In this document: piece by piece, positions 26,073 through 34,720 of the stretch
How positions within the stretch are numbered: the stretch's first letter is position 1
Layout: each line of letters opens with the position of its first letter
Notes under the pieces: generated by a model
Seen by the model: only the letters and a program-made list of their open reading frames with translations
What the model was told of the DNA's origin: nothing
Databases searched by the model: none
Origin: Marinifilaceae bacterium
Lineage (GTDB): Bacteria > Bacteroidota > Bacteroidia > Bacteroidales > Marinifilaceae
Length of the DNA: 36,119 nucleotides
Direction: 5' to 3'
Assembly: GCA_025210485.1 (NCBI GenBank)
Contig: JAOARN010000068.1
Location: forward strand, 1-36,119
Program-made: the position numbers and the translations under genes

Positions 26073-26740
26073 TAAAAGTAATTGTTTTTGACCTTGATGA
26101 TACCTTGTATAATGAAATTTCATTTGTGAAAAGTGGATTTCATGAAGTAGCAGAGTACTTGGCACCGATAACTGGTCAGAATGCTAAGTTTATCTATAAT
26201 GCTTTAGTGGAGCATTTAGATGCTAAAGGGAGAGGAAGAGTGTTTAATGATGTTCTTGCCGAATATGAAATCGATTCTAAATTTCAAGTTGCAAAATGTT
26301 TACAGGTTTATCGATCACATGAGCCTAATATTGTAATGAATTCTGATGCTATACATTGCTTAAATAGGTTTAAGGAAAAACCTTTGTATATTGTGACAGA
26401 TGGCAATAAAATAGTCCAGAAAGCTAAGATAAAAGCACTCGGAGTTGAAAATTATGTTAAAAAAGCTATGGCTACTCATAGTTACGGTCGGAATAAATCT
26501 AAGCCTTCAACTTATTGTTTTGACCTAATATGTAAATGGGAGAAAATCTCACCCACTGAATTAATCTATATAGGAGATAACCCTAATAAAGACTTCGTTA
26601 ATCTCAAAAAGAAGGGATATAAAACGATACGAATAAAGCAGGGGATGTTTGCTGATCTTCAGTTATCTTCGGATTATGAAGCGGATAGAACTATTGAAAG
26701 TTTAAACGAATTAACCGAAAATTTAATGAACTCACTATGA
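26069..26740 (+). CDS. HAD-family (subfamily IA) phosphatase-like hydrolase in the pse operon
   Basis: The 223-residue protein has all four HAD motifs: FDLDDTL with nucleophile Asp8 and acid Asp10, a Thr in IVTDGN, a Lys in NKSKPS and acidic IGDNPNKDF. A helical cap follows motif I, as in subfamily IA. Overlaps of 4 nt on both sides (ATGA junctions with the ATP-grasp gene and pseI) tie it to the pathway. The canonical pseudaminic route needs no phosphatase, since the 6-deoxy precursor cannot give a 9-phosphate product. The enzyme probably belongs to the ATP-grasp side reaction or prepares its acyl substrate (inference). Confidence 0.85.
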   Translation: MIKVIVFDLDDTLYNEISFVKSGFHEVAEYLAPITGQNAKFIYNALVEHLDAKGRGRVFNDVLAEYEIDSKFQVAKCLQVYRSHEPNIVMNSDAIHCLNRFKEKPLYIVTDGNKIVQKAKIKALGVENYVKKAMATHSYGRNKSKPSTYCFDLICKWEKISPTELIYIGDNPNKDFVNLKKKGYKTIRIKQGMFADLQLSSDYEADRTIESLNELTENLMNSL

Positions 26741-27750
26741 ATAATAAAGTAATGATAGTTGCTGAACTCTCAGCGAATCATGGTCAAAGTATTGAAATTG
26801 CAAAAGAAACAATACGAGCAGCCAAACGAGCTGGTGCTGATGCAATAAAATTTCAAACCTACAAGCCCGAAACAATTACATTAGATTGTAATAATGATGA
26901 TTTTAAAGTTTCAGGAGGCACAATTTGGGATGGTAGAAGTTTATTTGAACTTTATCAAGAAGCTTATACTCCTTGGGAATGGCATAAAGAATTATTTGAA
27001 GTAGCAAGAAATGAAGGTTTAGTCGTATTTTCAACGCCCTTTGATTTTACGGCTGTAGATTTGTTAGAAAACTTAGATTGTCCCATTTATAAAATTGCCT
27101 CATTTGAAATTAATGATATTCCTTTAATAAAATATATCGCCTCTAAAGGTAAACCCATTATAATTTCAACAGGAATTGCCACACGCGAAGAAATAGAGTT
27201 GGCATTAAAAACCATAAATGATGAAGGAGTAAATGATATTACTCTTTTAAAATGTACTTCATCCTATCCGGCTCCTATAGATCAAGCAAATCTTTGTATG
27301 ATTCAACAATATAAAAAAGATTTTGATGTAAAAGTAGGGCTGTCAGATCATACAATGGGAAGTATTGTTCCCATGATGTCTATTGCAATGGGTGCAGAGG
27401 TAATAGAAAAACATTTCATATTAGATAAAAAAGTAGGTGGACCAGATGCTAGTTTCTCAATGGATGAAGCTGAATTTAAGCAAATGGTAGAGGATGTAAG
27501 AAATGCTGAACTTTCTTTAGGCCATGTATCCTACAATCTAACAAAAAAACAAATTTCTAGTAGAAAATATGGTAGATCTCTATATATATCTAAAGATGTT
27601 AAGAAAGGAGATGTTTTAACTAAAGACAATATTAAATCAGTACGACCTTCTATGAGTTTACACCCTGGAAATTATTTTAAAGTGTTAGGTAAACAGTTCA
27701 AAAAGAGTTTTAAATTAGGTGACCGTTTTAATTTGGAAGATGTTGAATAG
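26737..27750 (+). CDS. pseI: Pseudaminic acid synthase, PseI
   Basis: The 337-residue enzyme condenses the hexose released by PseG with PEP to give pseudaminic acid. The NeuB-type barrel occupies about 1-265, with AELSANHGQS (8-17), KFQTYKPETITL, IYKIASFEI, and the metal and PEP site region LSDHTMG then EVIEKHF. GGPDASFSMD is the PseI-type version of this loop. A C-terminal antifreeze-like SAF domain (about 275-337) closes the active site. It overlaps the HAD gene by 4 nt and is followed after 8 nt by the GT-B-like gene. Confidence 0.95.
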   Translation: MNNKVMIVAELSANHGQSIEIAKETIRAAKRAGADAIKFQTYKPETITLDCNNDDFKVSGGTIWDGRSLFELYQEAYTPWEWHKELFEVARNEGLVVFSTPFDFTAVDLLENLDCPIYKIASFEINDIPLIKYIASKGKPIIISTGIATREEIELALKTINDEGVNDITLLKCTSSYPAPIDQANLCMIQQYKKDFDVKVGLSDHTMGSIVPMMSIAMGAEVIEKHFILDKKVGGPDASFSMDEAEFKQMVEDVRNAELSLGHVSYNLTKKQISSRKYGRSLYISKDVKKGDVLTKDNIKSVRPSMSLHPGNYFKVLGKQFKKSFKLGDRFNLEDVE

Positions 27751-27758
27751 TGTTATAA

Positions 27759-29060
27759 ATGAAAAATTTAGATTTAGTAAGATATCTGGAAACAGAGTAT
27801 GATATATCAAAGATTAAGTATGATAATGAAAATATTTGGTATGTCCTAAAACCCTACCTTTTTGATAGTATATTGAGTAGAGATTTAGATAAAAGTAGAA
27901 AAGTTAAATTCTCGATTTCACTTGTCCTTTTATTTACCAGATCCCTTTTTTACGGTTTCAAATCTTTATTCAAAAAATATGACTATTTAGTTTTTTCTGC
28001 TTCGGAGAGAAGAAGAGAATTAAATGGTGTATATTACGATAGAGTTGGAGATCAAATTTCAGATAGTAAATCTGGAAGAATTTTGTTCGTAGAAAATCCT
28101 TTATATCAGGGGCATAAGCCTATACGAAAACTGTATTCTCAGTTTATAGTTAGCCAAACACCTTTTTACTTAGCAGCAATAATTCTTTCTCTATTTTATT
28201 ATAAGAAAAAAAAGGCAAAAGGAATTGAAATAATAGAACAAATAGTGTCTGATTATGAGGTTCATGATTTTAACTACTTTTCTATATTAAAAAGGTATGA
28301 AGGACAATATAGAGTTATGAAACTCTTCCTTAAATTTTATAGTATAAAGGAAGCATTTTTTGTCTCTGTTTCAACTTCTTTAGGTTATGTAAAAGCCCTA
28401 AAGGAAAATCGTGTGAAAGTTACAGAGCTTCAACATGGTGTGATAAATAAGGAACATTACTTTTATAATAGTATTTTCAATACGAGCTGTTGTCATAGAC
28501 CTGACGAATTACATGTTTATTCCGAAAGAGAATTATCTGTTTTTGATGAAAACAATTATTATATATCTCCAAAGAATATTTTGGTGAAAGGTAACTATTT
28601 TATTAAAAAATTCAAGAGTGAATACAAATTAAATGATGAATTAAAAAAGTTAAGAGAGGAAAATAAGCACATACTAATCTTCTCTGGACAAACAATTTTT
28701 GACGAGCAGTCGATAAAATTATTGAATGAGGTAGCTTTATATTTCCCAAATATGCAATTTATTTATTTACCAAGAGAGTTAAATATTGATTATACTCATT
28801 ACGAATTAGAGTATAATTTAAAAATCATTAAACAATTTAATATTTATGAATTATTTATGATTGCAGATATACACTCTACTGTTAATTCAACTTGTGCCAT
28901 AGAAGCAGAATTTTTTAACGTTCCGAATCTTATATTTGACTACAAAAACTATGGTTCAAATTATTATAAGGATTTTAAATTGAAAAATACAAAATACCTA
29001 AAAAATATTGAAGAGTTTAAGTTGGAATTAAAAAATTATATGAATGAAAGAGTTTCTTAA
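27759..29060 (+). CDS. Unrecognised GT-B-like protein, candidate pseudaminyltransferase
   Basis: The 433-residue protein is not one I can name. A basic, partly hydrophobic N-terminal half has possible membrane-associating stretches (about 48-70 and 132-150). The second half looks like a nucleotide-sugar-binding GT-B domain: ELQHGVINKEHYF near 222-234 recalls the QHG motif of Kdo- and sialyl-type transferases, HILIFSGQTIFDEQS follows, and ADIHSTVNSTCAIEAEFF with NVPNLIFDY resembles the donor-binding HS(S/T)-EA motif of CMP-sugar enzymes. Placed straight after pseI and overlapping the flippase gene by 17 nt, it is the best candidate to transfer pseudaminic acid or its derivative. It has an ordinary intact frame and a very AT-rich composition. 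The function is inference from motif and position. Confidence 0.7.
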   Translation: MKNLDLVRYLETEYDISKIKYDNENIWYVLKPYLFDSILSRDLDKSRKVKFSISLVLLFTRSLFYGFKSLFKKYDYLVFSASERRRELNGVYYDRVGDQISDSKSGRILFVENPLYQGHKPIRKLYSQFIVSQTPFYLAAIILSLFYYKKKKAKGIEIIEQIVSDYEVHDFNYFSILKRYEGQYRVMKLFLKFYSIKEAFFVSVSTSLGYVKALKENRVKVTELQHGVINKEHYFYNSIFNTSCCHRPDELHVYSERELSVFDENNYYISPKNILVKGNYFIKKFKSEYKLNDELKKLREENKHILIFSGQTIFDEQSIKLLNEVALYFPNMQFIYLPRELNIDYTHYELEYNLKIIKQFNIYELFMIADIHSTVNSTCAIEAEFFNVPNLIFDYKNYGSNYYKDFKLKNTKYLKNIEEFKLELKNYMNERVS

Positions 29061-30501
29061 ATTATCATTCAGTTATAGTTTTGTTAATTTATTCCAAAAG
29101 ATATTTGATTATTTTTCCTTAATCTATTTGAGTTCTTTATTTACTTCGAACGACTATGGTTTAATTTCAATAACAAACATATTAATATTGTCTTTAACTT
29201 CTATTGTATCTCTATCATTAGAAGGGGCTGTAACAAGGTATTATTATAAGTATTGTTCTTTGGGAAAAATAGCTGAATTTATGGGTAGTGTGTTATCCTA
29301 TTTATTGGTAATATTATTGTTCATGTCTTTATTACTAATAGGTCCATTAAGCTTTGTTTTTGAATATGTATTTGACGGAATTCAATTTAACCCTTATGTT
29401 ATATTAGCAATCTTAATCTCCTCAATAGATCCAGTTAATAAAGTTTATTTTGCTTATTTACAGATTAAAAAAGATATAAAAAATTATGCAATTTTTTATA
29501 ATCTTTACTGTATAGGTCGAATTCTAGTATTGCTACTGATAGCTGTGATTTTTAAATCAGTTGAGTACTACTTTTATACTTATTTAATATTTGTATTTAT
29601 TTTTTCTTTAGTCTCAATATACAGGTTAGATAAGGTACTGAAGTGGAATTTTAATACCACTTGGTTTTACGAAGCTATTTCATATTCAATCTACTATCTT
29701 CCTGTTATACTAATATCTAGAGTGAATTCTTTAATTGATAGAACATATGTTTTAAATAAAATTGATATTGAAAATGTGGGTATCTACTCACTTGGCTCTA
29801 GTATTGGACAAGTTGTTTATTTACTTGCTACAGTATTGAATATGGCCTATGTTCCATTTTTCATTGAAAGTTATGAAAAAGATAAGTCTAATTTCATACC
29901 CCAAACACAAGCCTACTCGGAGTTAACAGTATTTATATTAAATATATTTTCACTATCTGTAAGCATTTTACTTCCTATTCTTGGTCTATTTCTAAGTCAA
30001 GACTATCATTCATCTTTAAAAGTGGTTCCGTACTTCTTGTATAATGGTGTAGCTATATCCTTATATTTTTATTTTACTAATTTTCTTTCGTTAGAAAAAA
30101 AACTTATGAAGTATAAGGTTTTGGGAGTTTTAGTGGGTGCGTTTATAAATATTTTCTTGAGCTACTTTTTAATTGATTATTTGGGTATAGTAGGAGCCGC
30201 AATAGGAACTATAATTAGTACATATTTGTCAGTATTAGTACTAAGAAATGTATGTATCAAAAAGGGAGGCTTTTTACTTTCTTATAAGTTTATTTTAGCC
30301 TCACTAGTTATAATGATAGCTGGTTTGGGAATTGAGTATTTATATCATTTTGTTGAAATACACATCTATATTACTTTGTCAATATTAACTTTCGCTATTG
30401 TTTTATATTCATTTGATGAATATTTCTTTTATAAGAGGGGATACGTTAGAAATAACTTAATAAATTTATTTAAAAATGTCAAAACTAATTTTAACAAATA
30501 A
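29044..30501 (+). CDS. wzx: Wzx-type polysaccharide flippase
   Basis: The 485-residue integral membrane protein has about 12-14 hydrophobic helices spread evenly over its length, short loops and a typical Wzx/MATE start (LKLSFSYSFVNLFQKIFDYFSLIYLSSLF, described as a helix 1 pair with FTSNDYG following). It should move lipid-linked repeat units across the inner membrane. It overlaps the preceding gene by 17 nt and the AsnB-like gene by 26 nt. Flippases diverge fast; the call rests on topology, length and operon position. Confidence 0.88.
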   Translation: MKEFLKLSFSYSFVNLFQKIFDYFSLIYLSSLFTSNDYGLISITNILILSLTSIVSLSLEGAVTRYYYKYCSLGKIAEFMGSVLSYLLVILLFMSLLLIGPLSFVFEYVFDGIQFNPYVILAILISSIDPVNKVYFAYLQIKKDIKNYAIFYNLYCIGRILVLLLIAVIFKSVEYYFYTYLIFVFIFSLVSIYRLDKVLKWNFNTTWFYEAISYSIYYLPVILISRVNSLIDRTYVLNKIDIENVGIYSLGSSIGQVVYLLATVLNMAYVPFFIESYEKDKSNFIPQTQAYSELTVFILNIFSLSVSILLPILGLFLSQDYHSSLKVVPYFLYNGVAISLYFYFTNFLSLEKKLMKYKVLGVLVGAFINIFLSYFLIDYLGIVGAAIGTIISTYLSVLVLRNVCIKKGGFLLSYKFILASLVIMIAGLGIEYLYHFVEIHIYITLSILTFAIVLYSFDEYFFYKRGYVRNNLINLFKNVKTNFNK

Positions 30502-32260
30502 TTCAGATAGTTTTAATACATCAATTTATAGATATGAACAAGCTGAATTGAAGTTATCTAAATTACAAAATGACTCTTCTGCATTATTAGCTGTGTTTAA
30601 CAAGAGAATAAAGCAACAAGAGAATTTCTATAGTAACGATTCTAATGATTATGTAGTTGTTGTTGGAACAATAATATATAAAAGGAAGTCTGGGGTTAAT
30701 GCCTTGAAGTTATTATTAGATGACTTTGATGGCAATGTAATAGATATCAAGAAAAAATGTCTAGGAATTTATACAATTTGTATAAAAAAGAATAATGAAA
30801 TATTTTTGTTCAATGATTACTATGCAGTTTATGATGTCTATTATAACATAGATAGTAAAGATTATTTTTTTACAAATGATTTGTCAAATGTTGCTATATC
30901 AAGGTCGATTACAAAACATTGTCAATTTGAAGTTTATAGAGAGTGTTTTGATTTGTTCTCTTTTTATAAGAATACTCCATACCATTCAATATATAAGTTA
31001 GAGGGAAATGAGTATTTCAAAATAACTCAAACTGATTGTAAAAAATACACAATCAATAGAGATAGTTATCTAATTCGTAACGAATTTATATCAGAAGAGC
31101 ATTCTTTGAATTTTCTAAAAAAAGAGCTTTTAGATATTTCAAAAATTATAAGTGCTAATTTTAAATCAATAGATTTGAATTGTACAGGTGGTTTAGATTC
31201 TAGACTAGTGTTAACTGTACTTAACGAGCATAATAATGTGAGACTATTATATGGGAAAGGAGATAGTGTTTTAGCTCCTACGTGTTTGGAGGATTATAAA
31301 GTGGTGCAACATCTTTCAGAGAAATTTAATATGCCTCTTTATGAAATGGATTGGACTGACCCTGAAATAAATGAGGGTGTTGATTATAAACACCAATACA
31401 AGATATTTAAAAAATATGGATTTCAGAATCTCCTATATACTGCAAATAGAAATATTTTTACTGAATATGAAGGCAAAATCCCCAATTACCCGGATTTTAT
31501 TGAGTATGGCTATTTTCTAGAGAGTTTAAGATTAAGGGAGTGGGCTGAGAACCTGGGAAGAGATTTCTTTACATTAAACGAGTTTGTTGATAATTATTAT
31601 TTAAAACCACGCGCAAAAAATGAGTATTTAAAAAATTATGATGATTACAGGAAATATGTAATAAAAGAATTCATCGAGATTGTAGAATAGTCTGGAATTG
31701 AGATCATTAATGGGCAAGTCTCTATGGATGACTTTGAAAAACTGCGATGGAATACAGCAAGATATCAAGATTCTAGAATGTTGGTTTTGATGAATGAATT
31801 TACGAATTCGTTTCCTATCTTTTCTTCTCCATATATTCATAGTCATATTTTGAATATTCCAGCAAGTATTATTAAAGGAGGAGTATTCCAGACAAAATTA
31901 GTTAGATTCATAAATGCAGAGATGTTAAATATGCCACTTTTCTCGCATAGAAGGATGTACAAAGTTAACGATGATAATACAAGATCTAAAATTCTTAGCT
32001 TGAAAAATTTAGCTGATTTTGTTTTCAAATACTTCTCTTTTTTTAAGAAACCATTAGTGGATATATATCGAAGACTGAAATACAGAAAATTTACTAAAGT
32101 AAGTTCTAAGGTTTATATGGAAATAAAGGAGTTAGATGAAAATAGTTATGACGCAATTAAATCGTTCAATGGTTATGTAGGTTGGTTGTATAATTTCAGG
32201 CAATTTTTAATTGGAGATAGTTATATTAAACGTATAGTAAATAAAAAGGATAAGTTATAG
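30476..32260 (+). pseudogene. Asparagine-synthase-like protein interrupted by an in-frame TAG
   Basis: One continuous frame of 594 codons runs from 30476 to 32260, broken only by TAG at 31688-31690; the codons after the stop go straight on (SGIEIINGQVS, then MDDFEKLRWNTARYQDSR). The upstream part has 404 residues. The ATP-pyrophosphatase P-loop is CTGGLDSR at 236-243. Residue 2 is Ser, not Cys, so the glutaminase half is inactive or lost. The downstream part supplies the C-terminal synthetase region. Full length (near 600) fits AsnB-related proteins of polysaccharide clusters, which may amidate uronic acids or amino-sugars. TAG is an ordinary stop in nearby genes, so this is most likely a recent nonsense mutation (for instance from CAG or TGG) or an assembly error. 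The N-terminal product might still be made but would lack part of the active site. Confidence 0.85.
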
Positions 32261-32404
32261 AAAACTAAGCCAATCAAACTATTTATTACTAAATTTTATC
32301 TACAATACTTCCCATTTTGATTTTTAAACTCATAGATTCTAAAGATATTTAGTGAGTGTTTAGTCAATCTAATTTGATAAATTTTTCAAATAATTTTTAC
32401 TTAA

Positions 32405-33370
32405 ATGAATATAGAATTAGTAACATATTTAATTTTAGTGTTTCAAGCAATACTATTATCTTTTAGAAATAGGCCACCTAAAAGTTGGTGTATTATTATA
32501 TTATCAATTTTTTATGTTATTGGAATGAGAATTTCTAGTTTTGATGTCGATATACTAACATATGCAAATGCAATGCATAAACCAGTCAATGAAATGATAA
32601 GTAATTCGTATTACTACAAAGAATTTATATATTGGTTTACTACATCATTTTTGTATTCAATTTTTAATATAGAAATAGCTGTGTTTATAGTCATTGACTT
32701 CTTACTTTTAATTTTACTATATCGAATAGTTGTTAATTTCAAATTACCAGCTTATGCTTTTCCTTTAATAATTATTTTTTTTCCATCTATATTTGGTTTT
32801 CAAAATATATATAGGCAATATATATCGATAGTATTTTTTCTATATGCTTTGTCATTGACTCATGTTCATAAAAAGTTTAATTTTTTATATTTTGTTTCTT
32901 TTTTTATACATAACTCTACATTTCTTTTTTTTCCTTTACCTCTCTTATTATTAAACAGAGATTTGTTCAAGCAATTAGGAAGTATAATTCATATATTAAT
33001 ACTCTTAACAATACCAATTGCTGGAGGGTTAAAATCATCCTTTAATACAGGTAATGCAATGGGATTGTTTTATACAATAATATCTTTTTTGATATTTTTA
33101 TTTTTTCTATATATAAAAAAATTAAAAATATCCTATAAGCCCGAAATTGTACTATCATTATATTTCTTTAGTATTGTTTTGGTTTCATTTTATTTTTTGG
33201 GTGAGCGAGCGGAAAGGATTGGCCTAGTTATGTTTATGTGTATTTTACCCTATTTAATTCTAGCAGTAGAAAAAAATTCAAATTATAAGTATCTATATCG
33301 ATTAATTCTAATTGTAATTCTTGTGTCTCCAACTTTCTTATTTTCTAGTACTCGATCATTTATTTTTTAA
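32405..33370 (+). CDS. wzy: EpsG/Wzy-like polysaccharide polymerase
   Basis: The 321-residue protein has around nine to ten membrane helices. The opening segment is followed by GMRISSFDVDILTYANAM, the counterpart of the G-x-R-x-x-x-x-D-x-x-Y motif in EpsG-type polymerases, and a mid-protein YRQYISIVFFLYAL stretch that is also characteristic. It would join repeat units in the periplasm under control of the Wzz protein at 15585. It has an independent start 144 nt after the broken AsnB-like gene. Sequence identity among such polymerases is low, so the call rests on topology, motif and context. Confidence 0.82.
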   Translation: MNIELVTYLILVFQAILLSFRNRPPKSWCIIILSIFYVIGMRISSFDVDILTYANAMHKPVNEMISNSYYYKEFIYWFTTSFLYSIFNIEIAVFIVIDFLLLILLYRIVVNFKLPAYAFPLIIIFFPSIFGFQNIYRQYISIVFFLYALSLTHVHKKFNFLYFVSFFIHNSTFLFFPLPLLLLNRDLFKQLGSIIHILILLTIPIAGGLKSSFNTGNAMGLFYTIISFLIFLFFLYIKKLKISYKPEIVLSLYFFSIVLVSFYFLGERAERIGLVMFMCILPYLILAVEKNSNYKYLYRLILIVILVSPTFLFSSTRSFIF

Positions 33371-33373
33371 AAT

Positions 33374-34126
33374 ATGAATAACAATTTAATCTCAATAATA
33401 ACACCCTCATATAATTCAGCTCAGTTTATAAATCAAACAATTGACTCCGTCATTACCCAATCATACACAAACTGGGAAATGATTATAGTTGATGATTCTT
33501 CATCAGATAAAAGTAGAGAGATAATATCTCTCTATCAGAAAAAAGATGCACGAATAAAATCTATTTTTTTAAAGGAGAACGTAGGAGCTGCAGAAGCTAG
33601 GAATAAAGCGTTAGAAATAGCAAAAGGTAACTATATTGCTTTTCTTGATAGTGATGATTTATGGAAAAGTAATAAACTGATGAAGCAGATAGAATTTATG
33701 GCTAAAAACCAATATGCCTTTACTTATACAGCTTATGATATTATAAATGAAGCAGGTCAATTTAGAAACAAAATTATTTCTGTTCCTAAAATGATTAACT
33801 ATAATCAGTATTTAAAAAATACAATTATAGGCTGTCTAACGGTTGTTATAGATAAAAATCAAGTAGGTGATTTTAGAATGCCTAATATTCGAAGTAGTCA
33901 TGATATGGCTCTTTGGTTATTAATTATGAAGCGAGGATTTATTGCTCATGGATTAAATGAAAATTTAGCAAGTTATAGAATCGTTTCTACCTCCAATACA
34001 TCAAATAAATTAAAAGCAGCTAAAGAAGTTTGGAAAGTTTATCGAGAAGTGGAACAGTTGTCAGTTTTAAAGTCTTTATATTCTTTTATTTTTTATGGAT
34101 ATAATGCTATCTTAAAAAGAATTTAA
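33374..34126 (+). CDS. Family 2 glycosyltransferase
   Basis: The 250-residue GT-A enzyme starts with SIITPSYNSAQFINQTIDSV and has the nucleotide-binding IIVDDSSSD and metal-binding FLDSDDLW motifs, then a short acceptor region around IRSSHDMALWLLIMKRG. It has no membrane helix except a weakly hydrophobic C-terminal end (YSFIFYGYNAIL), suggesting membrane association. It adds a sugar to the growing lipid-linked repeat; donor and acceptor cannot be told from sequence. It begins 4 nt after the polymerase gene and ends 4 nt before the phosphoglycosyltransferase. Confidence 0.92.
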   Translation: MNNNLISIITPSYNSAQFINQTIDSVITQSYTNWEMIIVDDSSSDKSREIISLYQKKDARIKSIFLKENVGAAEARNKALEIAKGNYIAFLDSDDLWKSNKLMKQIEFMAKNQYAFTYTAYDIINEAGQFRNKIISVPKMINYNQYLKNTIIGCLTVVIDKNQVGDFRMPNIRSSHDMALWLLIMKRGFIAHGLNENLASYRIVSTSNTSNKLKAAKEVWKVYREVEQLSVLKSLYSFIFYGYNAILKRI

Positions 34127-34129
34127 ATA

Positions 34130-34714
34130 ATGAAAAGAACATTTGATTTGCTTGCTTCGTTGTTGGGCTTGGCACTTTTATTCCCAGTGTTAGTGATAGT
34201 TTATATTTTTATTAGAGTAAAAATGCCTGATGGTTCACCAATCTTTATGCAAAGGAGGGTTGGTCGAAAAGGAAGACTATTTACAATGCATAAATTTAGG
34301 AGTATGAGCTCAGTTCATTCTGGAAGTTCAATATCGGTAGCAGGAGAAACCAGAATAACTCCTTTAGGTAGGAAGTTAAGAAAATATAAAATTGATGAAC
34401 TGCCTGAGTTATGGAATGTTATAAAAGGAGATATGAGTCTTGTGGGGCCAAGACCCGATGTTCCTGGTTATGCAGATAAACTTAGTGGAGAAAATAGAAA
34501 GGTGTTAGAATTGAGGCCTGGTATTACTGGAGAGGCATCTTTAAAATATTCAAATGAAGAAGAATTATTAGCTAATGCAGATGACCCCATAAAATATAAT
34601 GACGAGGTTATATTCCCTGATAAAGTTAAAATTAATCTTAATTATTATTATAATAGAACTTTTATCGGAGATATTAAGATTATTCTTAATACTGTATTTA
34701 GAACAAATTATTAA
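34130..34714 (+). CDS. Initiating phosphoglycosyltransferase (PglC-like sugar transferase)
   Basis: This 194-residue monotopic enzyme transfers a sugar-1-phosphate from UDP-sugar to undecaprenyl phosphate, the first membrane step. The N-terminal hydrophobic stretch (about 8-30) forms a re-entrant helix, followed by HKFRSM (54-59), the catalytic Asp89-Glu90 pair in KIDELPELWNVIKGDMSLVG and the GPRPD loop (106-110). Its size is that of the minimal PglC form, without the extra membrane domain of WbaP. Together with the PglF-like dehydratase and the downstream aminotransferase it points to a bacillosamine-type first sugar. It is followed after 6 nt by the aminotransferase gene. Confidence 0.93.
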   Translation: MKRTFDLLASLLGLALLFPVLVIVYIFIRVKMPDGSPIFMQRRVGRKGRLFTMHKFRSMSSVHSGSSISVAGETRITPLGRKLRKYKIDELPELWNVIKGDMSLVGPRPDVPGYADKLSGENRKVLELRPGITGEASLKYSNEEELLANADDPIKYNDEVIFPDKVKINLNYYYNRTFIGDIKIILNTVFRTNY

Positions 34715-34720
34715 TAAACC

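Noticed and set aside
31724..32260. Separate 178-residue gene
   Set aside because: It is in the same frame as the AsnB-like gene, directly continues its sequence past the TAG and has no independent domain start, so it is the second part of one broken gene.
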